NCBI GenBank assembly: GCA_016719755.1
Contig: JADJYM010000015.1
Location: forward strand, 248,001-312,000
Direction: 5' to 3'
DNA from: Novosphingobium sp.
GTDB taxonomy: Bacteria > Pseudomonadota > Alphaproteobacteria > Sphingomonadales > Sphingomonadaceae
DNA: 64,000 bases
Shown: piece by piece, positions 25,233-33,797 of the stretch
How the letters are laid out: each line of letters begins with the position of its first letter
Position numbering within the stretch: position 1 is the stretch's first letter
The notes under the pieces: generated by a model
Databases searched by the model: none
The model's input: only the letters and a program-made list of their open reading frames with translations
What the model was told of the DNA's origin: nothing
Position numbers and translations under genes: made by a program

Positions 25233-26105
25233 TCAGGGAACCAGCTTGATCAGCGCGGTCGGCGCGGCGGCGGTGCGCGGGGTCACCTTCCATTCCAGAC
25301 GGCTGCCAGTGGTGTCGGTAACGGGACCCTCATCGGTATTGTTGGCAAGGATCTGGCCGTCGGTGGTAAGCGTGAAGGTGCCTTCCAGCACCGGCAGCTT
25401 GGGCGCGTCGCCGCCCTCGCCAGCCTTGTCGGACATTGCCCCCATCGCGGCGAGCTGGGCCAGGCCGTTCATGCCGCCGCCGTTGCTGGCCGGACCGAAA
25501 CCCGGCGCGTCAACCCGCACCGAGCCGTCAGCGCGGCGGTTCACCATCACGAAGGGGTTGGCCATCGGGAAGCGCTCGATCGTCGGGAAGGCGAAATCGT
25601 GATCGATCCGCCCGGTAATCGCGAAGTCGACGATGTACATCCCGTCGCCTTTGTAGACCACGCTCTTCCACCCGGCCTGGCGGCGCAGGCGCGTCGCGAA
25701 CTCTTCGGCCGCCCTGGGATCGCTCGGATCGATCCCGCCCATCATGGCCTTGGCCATTTCGGCATCCCTCTTGTCCTTTTCCGCCTTGGCGGCGCGTTCG
25801 GCCTCCCAGTCGGACTTTTGCTGGGCAAGTTCGTCCTTGGTGCAGGGACGTTCGTCCATGCTGTCTTCCTTGGTGCAGGGGGTTGCCTCCCACTCCTTCG
25901 CCGCATCCGCCTTGGCGCCCATTTCCGCCAGCTTGCCAAGCCCCAGCATGTAAATTTCGCCCTGGTAAGAATAGCTGAAACGCCCGTCCTTGCGCAGATC
26001 GAGCGCCGAAGTGAACTTGCCCGGCGAGATCAGGCAGGCGGTGAGCAGCAGGCTGAGCGCGGCGGCGATTCCCGCAACTGCGAAGCGGGGGAAGGGCTTG
26101 GTCAT
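25233..26105 (-). CDS. Putative lipoprotein of unknown function
   Basis: A 290-residue secreted protein. The signal peptide ends in the lipobox LLTAC with Cys24 as the lipidation site. A charged, probably coiled-coil segment (about 75-130) contains a short imperfect repeat around PCTKEDS and PCTKDEL with two cysteines, then a beta-rich region with FAITGRIDHDF and a C-terminal domain ending at LEWKVTPRT. I do not recognise a family. Its ATG overlaps the stop of rlmB by four bases, so it is expressed from the same transcript, but no functional tie is evident. Confidence 0.75.
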   Translation of the reverse strand: MTKPFPRFAVAGIAAALSLLLTACLISPGKFTSALDLRKDGRFSYSYQGEIYMLGLGKLAEMGAKADAAKEWEATPCTKEDSMDERPCTKDELAQQKSDWEAERAAKAEKDKRDAEMAKAMMGGIDPSDPRAAEEFATRLRRQAGWKSVVYKGDGMYIVDFAITGRIDHDFAFPTIERFPMANPFVMVNRRADGSVRVDAPGFGPASNGGGMNGLAQLAAMGAMSDKAGEGGDAPKLPVLEGTFTLTTDGQILANNTDEGPVTDTTGSRLEWKVTPRTAAAPTALIKLVP

Positions 26106-26911
26106 TCGGCGGTCTCCCGGACGGCGATGGCATAAAGCGCGATCGCGGCGGCGTTGGACACGTTGAGGCTTTCGATCGCGCTGCTGATCGGCAGACGGGC
26201 AAGGGCATCGCAGTGCTGCTGGATATTATGCCGCATCCCGTCACCCTCCGCTCCCAGAACCAGGGCGACGGGACCGGCCGGCAATGCATCGCCGAGCGTC
26301 GCGGGGCCATCCCCGTCCAGGCCGATTCGCCAGTATCCGGCCTCGGCAATTTCCTCCAGCGCGCGGGAAAGGTTCACCACCCGCACCCACGGCACCACTT
26401 CCAGCGCGCCCGAGGCGCTTTTCGCCACGGTGCCTGATTCGGGCGGCGCATGGCGATCCTGGGTCACGATCGCGCAGGCATCAAAAGCGGCGGCCGAGCG
26501 CATGATGGCCCCGACATTGTGCGGATCGGTGACCTGGTCGAGCACCACCAGGGGGCGCGCGGGATCACCATCAAGCACGTCTTCCAGGAACACGTCCTCC
26601 AGCGCGTCGCATTCCAGCACCAGCCCCTGGTGCGGCGCATCGCGCGCCACCAGCCGGGCAAGATCGGTGGGCGATGCCCATTCCACCGGAAAATCGCTCG
26701 GCAATTCTCCGTCGAGCGAAGCCACGCCCTCGCGCGTCGCCCACAGCTTGCGGTGCCGCCGATCGGGGTTCTTCAGCGCGGCTTCCACCGCATGGCGGCC
26801 CCACAGCCGCACCGCGCCGGTGCTCGCCCGGCCAGAGCCGCGCCCGCCCTGCATCCGGCCCGCGCGGCCGCGCAGGGCGCGGGAGGGCTTGCTGTCATTC
26901 TTGCGGCTCAT
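26102..26911 (-). CDS. rlmB: 23S rRNA (guanosine-2'-O-)-methyltransferase RlmB (SpoU family)
   Basis: A 269-residue SpoU/TrmH methyltransferase with the knotted-fold motifs NVGAIMRSAAAF, LVLGAEGDGM and SLNVSNAAAIALY. The N-terminal 45 residues are basic and Gly/Arg-rich, a likely RNA-binding extension, followed by the L30e-like substrate domain (LWGRHAVEAAL). It fits RlmB, which methylates G2251 of 23S rRNA; TrmL-type enzymes lack the N-terminal domain. Transcribed together with the lipoprotein gene downstream, divergent from tRNA-Tyr. Confidence 0.9.
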   Translation of the reverse strand: MSRKNDSKPSRALRGRAGRMQGGRGSGRASTGAVRLWGRHAVEAALKNPDRRHRKLWATREGVASLDGELPSDFPVEWASPTDLARLVARDAPHQGLVLECDALEDVFLEDVLDGDPARPLVVLDQVTDPHNVGAIMRSAAAFDACAIVTQDRHAPPESGTVAKSASGALEVVPWVRVVNLSRALEEIAEAGYWRIGLDGDGPATLGDALPAGPVALVLGAEGDGMRHNIQQHCDALARLPISSAIESLNVSNAAAIALYAIAVRETAE

Positions 26912-27058
26912 GCATGGATTCCCTGTTTCATCGCCGCTCCCTGCCAGTCACCCCATTGACAGGCAAGACACACTTCGGCATTGGCGCGCTTCCCTCGGCC
27001 GGAGAGGGCCTTTCGGGGCCATCGCTGCGGGGCAACCCGCCACCGGCAAAGCAGGTGT

Positions 27059-27144
27059 GGACAGGTGGCCGAGTGGTTAAAGGCAGCAGACTGTAAATCT
27101 GCCCGCGCAAGCGTACGCTAGTTCGAATCTAGCCCTGTCCACCA
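27059..27144 (+). tRNA. tRNA-Tyr (anticodon GTA)
   Basis: An 86-base class II tRNA with long variable arm. Acceptor GGACAGG pairs with CCTGTCC, anticodon loop CTGTAAA gives GTA, T-loop GTTCGAATC, and CCA is encoded. It reads both tyrosine codons. Confidence 0.96.
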
Positions 27145-27224
27145 CCCTGCTTCTGGTCTGCAACCAGACCCACCTCAGGCTTCCGGCTTGTCCCCGCCCG
27201 CTTGGCACTCTAGACCGCGACGCC

Positions 27225-28352
27225 ATGAGTGAAATTGTCCCAGTCATTTCCGCCACCGGGCTCTACACGCCGCCGGATTCGATCTCGAACGAGGAACTGG
27301 TTAAGAGCTTCAACGCCTATGTGGCGCGGTTCAATGCCGATCATGCCGTCGAAATCGCGGCGGGGACGGTGAGCGAGTTGCAACCCAGTTCCGCTGAATT
27401 CATCGAGAAGGCGAGCGGGATCAAGGCGCGCCACGTGATCAGCAAGGCGCCGATTCTCGATCCGGCAATCATGGCTCCGCGTTGGGCGGAGCGGGCGAAC
27501 GAGGAAATCTCGGTGCTCGCAGAAATCGGTGTTGCGGCGGCTCGCGATGCCTTGTCCCGGGCCGGACGCGATGCTGCAGACGTCGATGCCGTGCTGTGCG
27601 CCGCGTCCAATATGCAACGCCCTTATCCGGCCATGGCGATCGAGATCCAGGCAGCGCTGGGGATTGAAGGCTTCGCCTTTGACATGAATGTTGCGTGCTC
27701 GTCCGCGACATTCGGTATCCAGACGGCGGCCGATTATATCCGTGCGGGCCACGCCCGCTCGGTGCTGGTGGTCAGCCCGGAAATCTGTTCTGGCCACCTC
27801 AACTGGCGCGACCGGGACAGCCACTTCATCTTCGGCGATGTTGCCACGGCGGTGCTGGTGGAGGCGGTCGATATCGCGCCGCAGCCGCACTGGGAAATCC
27901 TTGGCACCCGGCTCAAGACGGTATTTTCCAACAACATCCGGAACAATTTCGGCTTCCTCAACCGCGCCACGCCAGAAACTGCGGGCGCGGCGGACAAGCT
28001 TTTCGTCCAGGAAGGACGCAAGGTCTTCAAGGAAGTGGTGCCTATGGTTGCCAGCCTGATCGTCGAGGAGGCCGCCAAACTTGGCCTTGATGGCGGCGCG
28101 CTGCGGCGGCTGTGGCTTCACCAGGCCAACCAGGGAATGAACCGCCTGATATCCCAGCGCGTGCTGGGGCATGAGGCCAACGACGATGAAAGTCCCACCG
28201 TGCTCGATACTTATGGAAATACCTCAAGCGCGGGTTCGATCATCGCGTTCCATCTCAACAGCGAGGATCTGGCGGCCGGCGATGCCGGCGTGATCTGCTC
28301 GTTCGGAGCGGGCTATTCGGCGGGCACGGTCTTCGTGCGCAAGGTCGCCTGA
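27225..28352 (+). CDS. Beta-ketoacyl-ACP synthase III-like protein
   Basis: A 375-residue thiolase-fold condensing enzyme. The catalytic triad of KAS III is present: Cys158 in [10 protein letters not shown], His299 in LHQANQ and Asn332 in YGNTSSAG. It is some 55 residues longer than E. coli FabH, with an extra N-terminal insertion (about 20-70), so it is probably a paralogue with another starter unit rather than the main FabH. It condenses an acyl-CoA with malonyl-ACP by family rule. Located just upstream of psd and pssA (two bases before the psd ATG), which suggests a lipid-related job. Confidence 0.87.
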   Translation: MSEIVPVISATGLYTPPDSISNEELVKSFNAYVARFNADHAVEIAAGTVSELQPSSAEFIEKASGIKARHVISKAPILDPAIMAPRWAERANEEISVLAEIGVAAARDALSRAGRDAADVDAVLCAASNMQRPYPAMAIEIQAALGIEGFAFDMNVACSSATFGIQTAADYIRAGHARSVLVVSPEICSGHLNWRDRDSHFIFGDVATAVLVEAVDIAPQPHWEILGTRLKTVFSNNIRNNFGFLNRATPETAGAADKLFVQEGRKVFKEVVPMVASLIVEEAAKLGLDGGALRRLWLHQANQGMNRLISQRVLGHEANDDESPTVLDTYGNTSSAGSIIAFHLNSEDLAAGDAGVICSFGAGYSAGTVFVRKVA

Positions 28353-28354
28353 CC

Positions 28355-29104
28355 ATGGCCGGAGAGATCCTTGACAATCGCGGGCGCGGCGAAGCGGGCT
28401 GGCACTGGCCCGCGTTCCATCCAGAATCCTACAAGTTCGCCATCGCAGCGGCAATCGCCTGCGGGGTGGCAGCCTTTTTCGCCTGGGAAACGCTCGCCTG
28501 GCCGCTTGGCGCGCTGACCCTCGGCATCCTTGCCTTCTTTCGTGATCCGCTGCGAGTAACGCCGCAAGGGGATCAGTTCATTGTCTCCCCTGCGGATGGC
28601 ATGGTCACGCTGATCCAGCAGGTTGAGCCCCCGCGCGAACTGGTGCTGGATGACGGCACGGGTACGCCGGGGCTGGAGCCTGCAGTCGTCACGCGGATTT
28701 CCATTTTCATGAGCGTGTTCGATGTCCACATCAACCGCGCGCCAATCGGCGGTACGGTTCGCCGGGTGGTCTACATCCCTGGCAAGTTTATGAACGCGGG
28801 CCTCGACAAGGCGAGCGCGGAGAATGAGCGGCAGCATTTGCTGATCGAACGCGGCGACGGATTGAAGATTGGCTTCACCCAGATCGCCGGACTGGTGGCC
28901 CAGCGCATTGTGCCCTTCGTGAAGCCAGGCGACATGCTGGCAGCCGGACAGCGCATCGGCCTGATCCGCTTCGGCAGCCGGGTTGATGTCTACCTGCCGG
29001 CTGGCACTGAACCGCGCGTGCTGATGGGCCAGAAGATCGTTGCGGGTGAAACCGTGCTGGCGGAAATCGGCCAGCAGCCGTTGATCGAGGGCATCAGCCA
29101 GTGA
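28355..29104 (+). CDS. psd: Phosphatidylserine decarboxylase proenzyme
   Basis: A 249-residue short-form Psd. The autocleavage site is Gly207-Ser208 in RFGSRVDVY, where Ser becomes the pyruvoyl group. The decarboxylation makes phosphatidylethanolamine from phosphatidylserine at the inner membrane; an N-terminal hydrophobic stretch (about 30-60) would anchor it. It sits immediately before pssA, the enzyme making its substrate, with GTGA overlap, so the two reactions are co-expressed. Confidence 0.95.
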   Translation: MAGEILDNRGRGEAGWHWPAFHPESYKFAIAAAIACGVAAFFAWETLAWPLGALTLGILAFFRDPLRVTPQGDQFIVSPADGMVTLIQQVEPPRELVLDDGTGTPGLEPAVVTRISIFMSVFDVHINRAPIGGTVRRVVYIPGKFMNAGLDKASAENERQHLLIERGDGLKIGFTQIAGLVAQRIVPFVKPGDMLAAGQRIGLIRFGSRVDVYLPAGTEPRVLMGQKIVAGETVLAEIGQQPLIEGISQ

Positions 29105-29907
29105 CCGGTGAGGCAGACCTGCCTGCGCCCGGGCGCCTGCCGGGTGGCCTCACGCTGCGCTCGATGGTCCCCAATGCCATCACGGCAGCTGCACTCTGTG
29201 CGGGCCTGACCGGGATCCGCTTTGCCATTTCGGGGGAATGGGAAAAGGCCGTACTTGCCGTGATCCTCGCGGGAATGCTCGACGGGATCGATGGCCGCAT
29301 TGCGCGGCTGCTCAAGGCCCAGTCGCGCTTTGGTGCCGAGCTTGACAGTCTGGCCGACAATGTCTCGTTCGGGGTGGCTCCCGCCCTGATCCTCTACCTC
29401 TGGTCGCTGCAGGAACTGCCGCGGGTCGGCTGGTTCGCCGCGCTTGCCTTCGCGATTGCCTGCGCCCTGCGGCTCGCGCGGTTCAATGCGCGGATCGACA
29501 TGGCGGACGAGCCGCGCAAGGAGGCCGGGTTCCTGACCGGAGTCCCTGCGCCAGTCGGTGCGGGGCTGGTATTCTTGCCGATGTACCTGTGGTTTGTCTC
29601 GGGCCTTGAACCGCTGCGCAATCCGGTGCTGGTCAGCGGCTGGCTGGTGGCGATGGGCTTCCTGCTGATCTCCAGCGTTGCGACGCTCAGTTGGGGCAAG
29701 CTGCGTCCGCGCAAGCACGTTCGGCTTGAAATGATTGCCTTCTTCGGCCTGGTCGGCGCTGCTCTGCTGACCGAGCCGTGGTGGACGCTGGTCGGCATCT
29801 GCGTGGTCTACCTCGCCTTGTTGCCGGTTGGCGTGACCATGTACTGGCGGATCAAGCGGCAGCGCGCAGCCCGTCCCGCACAGCCGGAAGAGTCCGGCGA
29901 GCCCTGA
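29101..29907 (+). CDS. pssA: CDP-diacylglycerol--serine O-phosphatidyltransferase
   Basis: A 268-residue type II PssA-like CDP-alcohol phosphatidyltransferase. The signature D64-G-x2-A-R-x8-G-x3-D-x3-D86 is complete ([10 protein letters not shown] to ELDSLADN). Multiple transmembrane helices follow, and the SFG after the motif is typical of serine transferases. It joins serine to CDP-diacylglycerol, upstream of Psd. GTG start, coupled to psd. Its 3' end overlaps the convergent small membrane protein gene by 56 bases. Confidence 0.94.
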   Translation: MTGEADLPAPGRLPGGLTLRSMVPNAITAAALCAGLTGIRFAISGEWEKAVLAVILAGMLDGIDGRIARLLKAQSRFGAELDSLADNVSFGVAPALILYLWSLQELPRVGWFAALAFAIACALRLARFNARIDMADEPRKEAGFLTGVPAPVGAGLVFLPMYLWFVSGLEPLRNPVLVSGWLVAMGFLLISSVATLSWGKLRPRKHVRLEMIAFFGLVGAALLTEPWWTLVGICVVYLALLPVGVTMYWRIKRQRAARPAQPEESGEP

Positions 29908-30112
29908 CCGGCAGCGCCAGTACCTTGCCGTCATCGCTGGCCGTCACCGTTTCGATCACGCGGTAGCGATATTCCTGAGTCTGTGGGCAGTTGGCCAGCG
30001 CGCGGCGCAGCGGGGCAACCTGCTTTAGCGCGTGGCTCAGGGAAACCGCGATGACCGTGGCCGCGAACAGGCCGCTGCAAACAAACGAGAGAGTGAGAGC
30101 AAGGCTGAGCAT
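29852..30112 (-). CDS. Small membrane protein, candidate SOS-regulated gene
   Basis: An 86-residue protein: a hydrophobic helix (about 1-27) anchors it, and a 60-residue polar tail with LKQVAPLRRAL and a basic C-terminus follows. I recognise no family. The start at 30112 is chosen because AGAGGA lies 8 bases upstream; an ATG seven codons earlier has no good ribosome site. Two LexA boxes and a DnaA box lie 50-120 bases upstream on this strand. Its 3' end overlaps pssA by 56 bases on the opposite strand. The one-helix design and the boxes resemble SOS-induced division inhibitors such as SidA, but that is inference and there is no sequence evidence for that function. Confidence 0.6.
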   Translation of the reverse strand: MLSLALTLSFVCSGLFAATVIAVSLSHALKQVAPLRRALANCPQTQEYRYRVIETVTASDDGKVLALPVRARRTLPAVRDGLRAAA

Positions 30113-30161
30113 CGTGCGAGTCCTCTTTTGCATCAGCCTGCGGACAGGCTGTGTATGACCT

Positions 30162-30170
30162 TGTGGATAA
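30162..30170 (-). promoter_or_regulatory. Consensus DnaA box
   Basis: TGTGGATAA on the plus strand, that is TTATCCACA on the minus strand, is the perfect DnaA box. One such 9-mer is expected by chance roughly once per two windows of this size, so significance rests on location beside LexA boxes. Confidence 0.45.
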
Positions 30171-30188
30171 CAATGGGATGAGCTATTC

Positions 30189-30203
30189 GTTCCCATTCCG
30201 TTC
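30189..30203. promoter_or_regulatory. LexA box (GTTC-N7-GTTC), proximal
   Basis: GTTC-CCATTCC-GTTC is an exact alphaproteobacterial LexA site (direct repeat GTTC-N7-GTTC). It lies 77 bases upstream of the leftward ATG at 30112. Confidence 0.7.
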
Positions 30204-30216
30204 CAATGCGCCTTGT

Positions 30217-30231
30217 GTTCTTTATTTGTTC
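30217..30231. promoter_or_regulatory. LexA box (GTTC-N7-GTTC), distal
   Basis: GTTC-TTTATTT-GTTC is a second exact match, 28 bases (start to start) from the first, with the AT-rich spacer favoured in known sites. Two exact copies in 43 bases are very unlikely by chance. Confidence 0.75.
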
Positions 30232-30482
30232 CATGGTGTCAAGCGAGAAAGTGCGGCGCCGTCCGGGTTGGTGCGATTGCCCGGGTGCTCAGGATCGAAT
30301 TTGCGCTGGATTCCACCAGCGACCTCGTCTAAGGGCCCCGGGCCTGCGGGCGAGGTGCCGGATACCGGCGTTTCGTGACGCGCAGGCAAATCCACATGGG
30401 AAGCACTGACATACCGGTGCCGCAGCGGGCTCTATCCGCACGGTTCCAGCTTCCCAGAGGTTAAACCGGAAAGGAAAGTCCT

Positions 30483-31268
30483 ATGGCGGCCCCTGTCGTC
30501 ACCATGCAGCAATTGATCGAGGCTGGCGCCCACTTCGGCCACCAGACCCACCGCTGGAATCCGCGGATGAAGCCGTACATTTTCGGCGCCCGCAACGGCA
30601 TCCACATTCTTGACCTGTCGCAGACCGTGCCGCTGTTCGCGCGCGCGCTCGACTTCATCGACGCCACCGTCCGCGCTGGCGGCAAGGTGCTGTTCGTCGG
30701 CACCAAGCGCCAGGCGCAGGATCCGATCGCCGAAGCGGCGCGCCGCTGCGGCCAGCACTATGTCAATCACCGCTGGCTGGGCGGCATGCTCACCAACTGG
30801 AAGACTGTCAGCACCCGCATCAAGCACATGAAGGCGCTTGAGGAAAAGCTGTCGGGCGACACCACCGGCTTGACCAAGAAGGAAGTGCTGGACCTTACCC
30901 GCAAGCGGGACAAGCTCGAAATGTCGCTTGGCGGCATCCGCGACATGAGCGGCATTCCCGACGTGATGTTCGTGATCGACGCCAACAAGGAAGAGCTGGC
31001 GATCAAGGAAGCCAACGTGCTGGGCATCCCGGTTGTGGCGATCCTCGATTCGAACGTCTCGCCCGATGGCATCGCCTTCCCGATCCCGGCGAACGACGAC
31101 GCCAGCCGCGCGATCCGCCTGTACTGCGAAGCTGTCGCTCAGGCCGCGACCAAGGGTCACCGCGAAGCTGTGGTCGATTCGGGCGTCGACATCGGCGCCA
31201 TGGAAGAAGCCCCGGTCGAGCAGGCCGTGGTCGAAGTTCCGGCCGAGGAAGCGGCGACCGAGGCCTGA
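30483..31268 (+). CDS. rpsB: 30S ribosomal protein S2
   Basis: A 261-residue RpsB with the typical [16 protein letters not shown] start and the [15 protein letters not shown] core. It joins the 30S head late in assembly and is needed for binding S1. The C-terminal 20 residues are an acidic, Ala/Glu/Val-rich tail, common in alphaproteobacteria. It opens the rpsB-tsf-pyrH-frr block. E. coli S2 represses its own mRNA through the leader; the 370-base gap upstream leaves room for similar control, though I could not identify the element. Confidence 0.98.
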   Translation: MAAPVVTMQQLIEAGAHFGHQTHRWNPRMKPYIFGARNGIHILDLSQTVPLFARALDFIDATVRAGGKVLFVGTKRQAQDPIAEAARRCGQHYVNHRWLGGMLTNWKTVSTRIKHMKALEEKLSGDTTGLTKKEVLDLTRKRDKLEMSLGGIRDMSGIPDVMFVIDANKEELAIKEANVLGIPVVAILDSNVSPDGIAFPIPANDDASRAIRLYCEAVAQAATKGHREAVVDSGVDIGAMEEAPVEQAVVEVPAEEAATEA

Positions 31269-31291
31269 GGCCCGGTTGTCACATAATTGCA

Positions 31292-31319
31292 GGGTGCCGG
31301 GCGCAAGCGTCCGGCACCC
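31292..31319 (+). promoter_or_regulatory. Intercistronic hairpin between rpsB and tsf
   Basis: GGGTGCCGG at 31292-31300 pairs with CCGGCACCC at 31311-31319, with further inner pairs. No T-tract follows. An intercistronic structure here could act as an attenuator or RNA stabiliser that sets S2 to EF-Ts ratio. Confidence 0.5.
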
Positions 31320-31344
31320 GTGATCATTCAGAAGGACCAGTTCA

Positions 31345-32289
31345 ATGGCTTACACCGCCACTGACGTGAAGAACCTGCGCGAGCGCACCGGCGCCGGCAT
31401 GATGGACTGCAAAAAGGCGATGGACGAAACCGGCGGCGACATGGAAGCTGCGGTCGACTTGCTGCGCGCCAAGGGCCTGGCTGCCGTCGCCAAGAAGTCC
31501 AGCCGCACCGCGGCCGAGGGCCTGGTCGGCGTTGCCGTTTCGGGCACCAAGGGCGTTGCCGTGGAAGTGAACTCGGAAACCGACTTCGTTGCGAAGAACG
31601 ACCAGTTCCAGGACTTCGTGCGCAAGACCACCGAAGTCGCGCTGGGCGCCGCTTCGGACGATGTCGAAGCGCTCAAGGCGGCTGCCTATCCGGGCGGTGG
31701 CACGGTTGCCGATACGCTGACCAACAACGTCGCCACCATCGGCGAGAACCAGCAGGTCCGCCGCATGAAGACCGTTTCGGTCAGCAGCGGTCTGGTCGTG
31801 CCCTACATGCACAACGCCGCAGCGCCGATGCTCGGCAAGATCGGCGTGCTGGTCGCGCTTGAATCCGAAGCCGGTGCCGACGTGCTGGAGCCGCTGGGCA
31901 AGCAGATCGCGATGCACATCGCCGCTGCTTTCCCGATGGCGCTTTCGGCCGACGATCTCGATCCCGAAGTTCTGGAGCGCGAACGCAAGATCGCTCTCGA
32001 AAAGGCGACCGAGGAAGCTGCCAAGACCGGCAAGGAAATCCCGGCCGACATCTTGGCCAAGCGCGCCGACGGCGCTGCCGCCAAGTTCGCCAAGGACAAT
32101 GCGCTGCTCAGCCAGGTGTTCGTGATGGACAACAAGACCCCGGTTGCGCAGGTCGTGGAAGCTGCCGGCAAGGCCGCCGGCACCAAGATCGTCCTCAAGG
32201 ACTACGTCCGCTTCCAGCTGGGCGAAGGCATCGAGAAGGTCGAAAGCGATTTCGCGGCGGAAGTCGCGGCGGCTGCCGGTCTGAACTGA
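31345..32289 (+). CDS. tsf: Translation elongation factor Ts
   Basis: A 314-residue EF-Ts, the nucleotide exchange factor for EF-Tu. It begins with the UBA-like N-terminal domain ([19 protein letters not shown]), then TDFVAKN, the key contact with EF-Tu, then dimerisation and coiled-coil segments. Length is as in other alphaproteobacteria. GAAGGAC precedes the ATG. Follows rpsB after 76 bases with a hairpin between. Confidence 0.98.
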   Translation: MAYTATDVKNLRERTGAGMMDCKKAMDETGGDMEAAVDLLRAKGLAAVAKKSSRTAAEGLVGVAVSGTKGVAVEVNSETDFVAKNDQFQDFVRKTTEVALGAASDDVEALKAAAYPGGGTVADTLTNNVATIGENQQVRRMKTVSVSSGLVVPYMHNAAAPMLGKIGVLVALESEAGADVLEPLGKQIAMHIAAAFPMALSADDLDPEVLERERKIALEKATEEAAKTGKEIPADILAKRADGAAAKFAKDNALLSQVFVMDNKTPVAQVVEAAGKAAGTKIVLKDYVRFQLGEGIEKVESDFAAEVAAAAGLN

Positions 32290-32299
32290 GCCAGGCGTC

Positions 32300-32320
32300 G
32301 TCCCGGACTTGATCCGGGAC
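32300..32320. repeat. Short extragenic hairpin repeat downstream of tsf
   Basis: GTCCCGGA, loop CTTGA, TCCGGGAC: an 8-bp stem. The form GTCCCGGACTTGATCCGGGAC is a frequent extragenic repeat of alphaproteobacteria, recognised from memory. It could also act as the end of the rpsB-tsf transcript. Confidence 0.5.
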
Positions 32321-32464
32321 CGAACGAACGGGGGCGTGCCGCAGGGTGCGCCCCTTTTCGTTGCAGGTTCCGCGCGAATGCCGTGCAGGCGGAGCGATTG
32401 CAGCCTCTTTGCTTGGAATCATCCAGCCGAAAGTATAAGGCCCCCCAAACCCTTGCCGAGAGCG

Positions 32465-33199
32465 ATGTCCAGATCCATGAGCCAGCCCCGCTACAAGCGC
32501 ATCCTGCTGAAATTGTCCGGCGAAGTGCTGATGGGCAGCCAGCAGTTCGGGATCGATCCGGAATTCGTCGCGGAACTTGCGCGCGAAGTGAAGGCGGCGA
32601 AGGATTCCGGCCTGGAAATCTGCCTGGTGATCGGCGGCGGCAACATCTTTCGCGGCATGGCCGGGGCGGCCAGGGGGATGGACCGCGCCCAGGCCGATTA
32701 CATGGGCATGCTCGCCACGGTAATGAACGCGCTCGCCATGCAAAATGCGCTTGAGCAGCTGGGTGTCCCGACCCGCGTCCAGTCCGCCATCGAGATGGAC
32801 AAAGTGTGCGAACCGGTGATCCGCCGCCGCGCCGAACGCCATCTGGAAAAGGGCCGGGTGGTGATCTTCGCCGCCGGGGTCGGCGCACCCTATTTCACCA
32901 CGGATAGCGGCGCGGCCCTGCGCGCGGCGGAAATGCGCTGCGATGCGCTGCTCAAGGGCACCAGCGTCGATGGGGTCTATGACAGTGATCCCAAGACGAA
33001 TCCGGAAGCAAAGCGTTATGATACAGTGGATTACGACACGGTCCTGGCAGACAACCTGAAGGTTATGGATGCCTCTGCCGTGGCGTTGTGCCGCGACAAT
33101 TCGATTCCGATCGTCGTCTTCTCGATCCGTGAGAAGGGCAATCTTGCCCAGGTTCTCGCGGGCGGGGGGATGAAGACGGTCGTCCAGAAAGGAGCCTGA
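32465..33199 (+). CDS. pyrH: UMP kinase
   Basis: A 244-residue hexameric bacterial UMP kinase of the amino-acid kinase fold, making UDP from UMP. Motifs [21 protein letters not shown], the DYMGMLAT region and [11 protein letters not shown] are present. Two ATG starts are possible: 32465 (used) and 32477, which begins MSQPR and would give 240 residues; neither has a strong ribosome site, so the second is equally likely. GTP activation and UTP inhibition are expected from the family. It is followed by frr after three bases. Confidence 0.95.
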   Translation: MSRSMSQPRYKRILLKLSGEVLMGSQQFGIDPEFVAELAREVKAAKDSGLEICLVIGGGNIFRGMAGAARGMDRAQADYMGMLATVMNALAMQNALEQLGVPTRVQSAIEMDKVCEPVIRRRAERHLEKGRVVIFAAGVGAPYFTTDSGAALRAAEMRCDALLKGTSVDGVYDSDPKTNPEAKRYDTVDYDTVLADNLKVMDASAVALCRDNSIPIVVFSIREKGNLAQVLAGGGMKTVVQKGA

Positions 33200-33202
33200 A
33201 CC

Positions 33203-33760
33203 ATGGCCAAGTACGACAAGGCCGATCTCGAGCGCCGGATGAAGGGCGCGGTCGAATCGCTTAAGCATGACCTGTCCGGCCTTCGCACCGGCCGCGCCAA
33301 CACCGCGCTGCTCGAACCGATCACGGTCGAGGTCTATGGCAGCCACATGCCGATCTCGCAGGTGGCAACGCTGTCCGCGCCGGAACCCCGGATGCTGACC
33401 GTGCAGGTGTGGGACAAGTCGAACGTAACGCCGGTCGAGAAGGCAATCCGCTCGGCTGGCCTGGGCCTCAATCCGATTAACGACGGCACCACCCTGCGCC
33501 TGCCGATCCCGGATCTGACCGAGGAACGCCGCAAGGAGCTGGCCAAGCTGTCGCATTCTTATGCCGAAAAGGCCCGCGTCGCGATCCGCAACGTCCGCCG
33601 CGACGGGATGGACAACCTCAAGGCCGACGAGAACAAGAAGGAGATCTCGGAAGACGACCGCAAGCGCGGCGAGGCCGAGGTTCAGAAGCTGACTGACGAA
33701 ATGATCAAGGAAGCCGACGCTATCGCGGCCCAGAAGGAACAGGAAATCCTCGGCAAGTGA
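33203..33760 (+). CDS. frr: Ribosome recycling factor
   Basis: A 185-residue RRF that splits post-termination ribosomes together with EF-G. The three-helix bundle motif at [14 protein letters not shown] and the C-terminal [10 protein letters not shown] match the family. AAAGGAG precedes the ATG. It follows pyrH directly, as in most bacteria. Confidence 0.98.
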   Translation: MAKYDKADLERRMKGAVESLKHDLSGLRTGRANTALLEPITVEVYGSHMPISQVATLSAPEPRMLTVQVWDKSNVTPVEKAIRSAGLGLNPINDGTTLRLPIPDLTEERRKELAKLSHSYAEKARVAIRNVRRDGMDNLKADENKKEISEDDRKRGEAEVQKLTDEMIKEADAIAAQKEQEILGK

Positions 33761-33797
33761 TCCGTGTGCGGGCCACGATCATGCGAGCGCAAGTGCG

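Larger units (their letters stand above)
30113..30482. other. Intergenic region between the small membrane gene and rpsB
   Basis: 370 bases without a convincing gene. The left part (to about 30240) holds a DnaA box and two LexA boxes and is the likely promoter of the leftward gene. The right part (about 30240-30482) is the leader of rpsB and contains several GC-rich inverted segments around 30330-30380 and a good ribosome site (AAAGGA) before the rpsB ATG. I could not fix the rpsB promoter. Confidence 0.7.

Noticed and set aside
30151-30409. Short plus-strand open frames over the LexA box region
   Set aside because: One has its ATG just downstream of a LexA box, but there is no ribosome site and the encoded peptides are Arg/Cys/Pro-rich noise.
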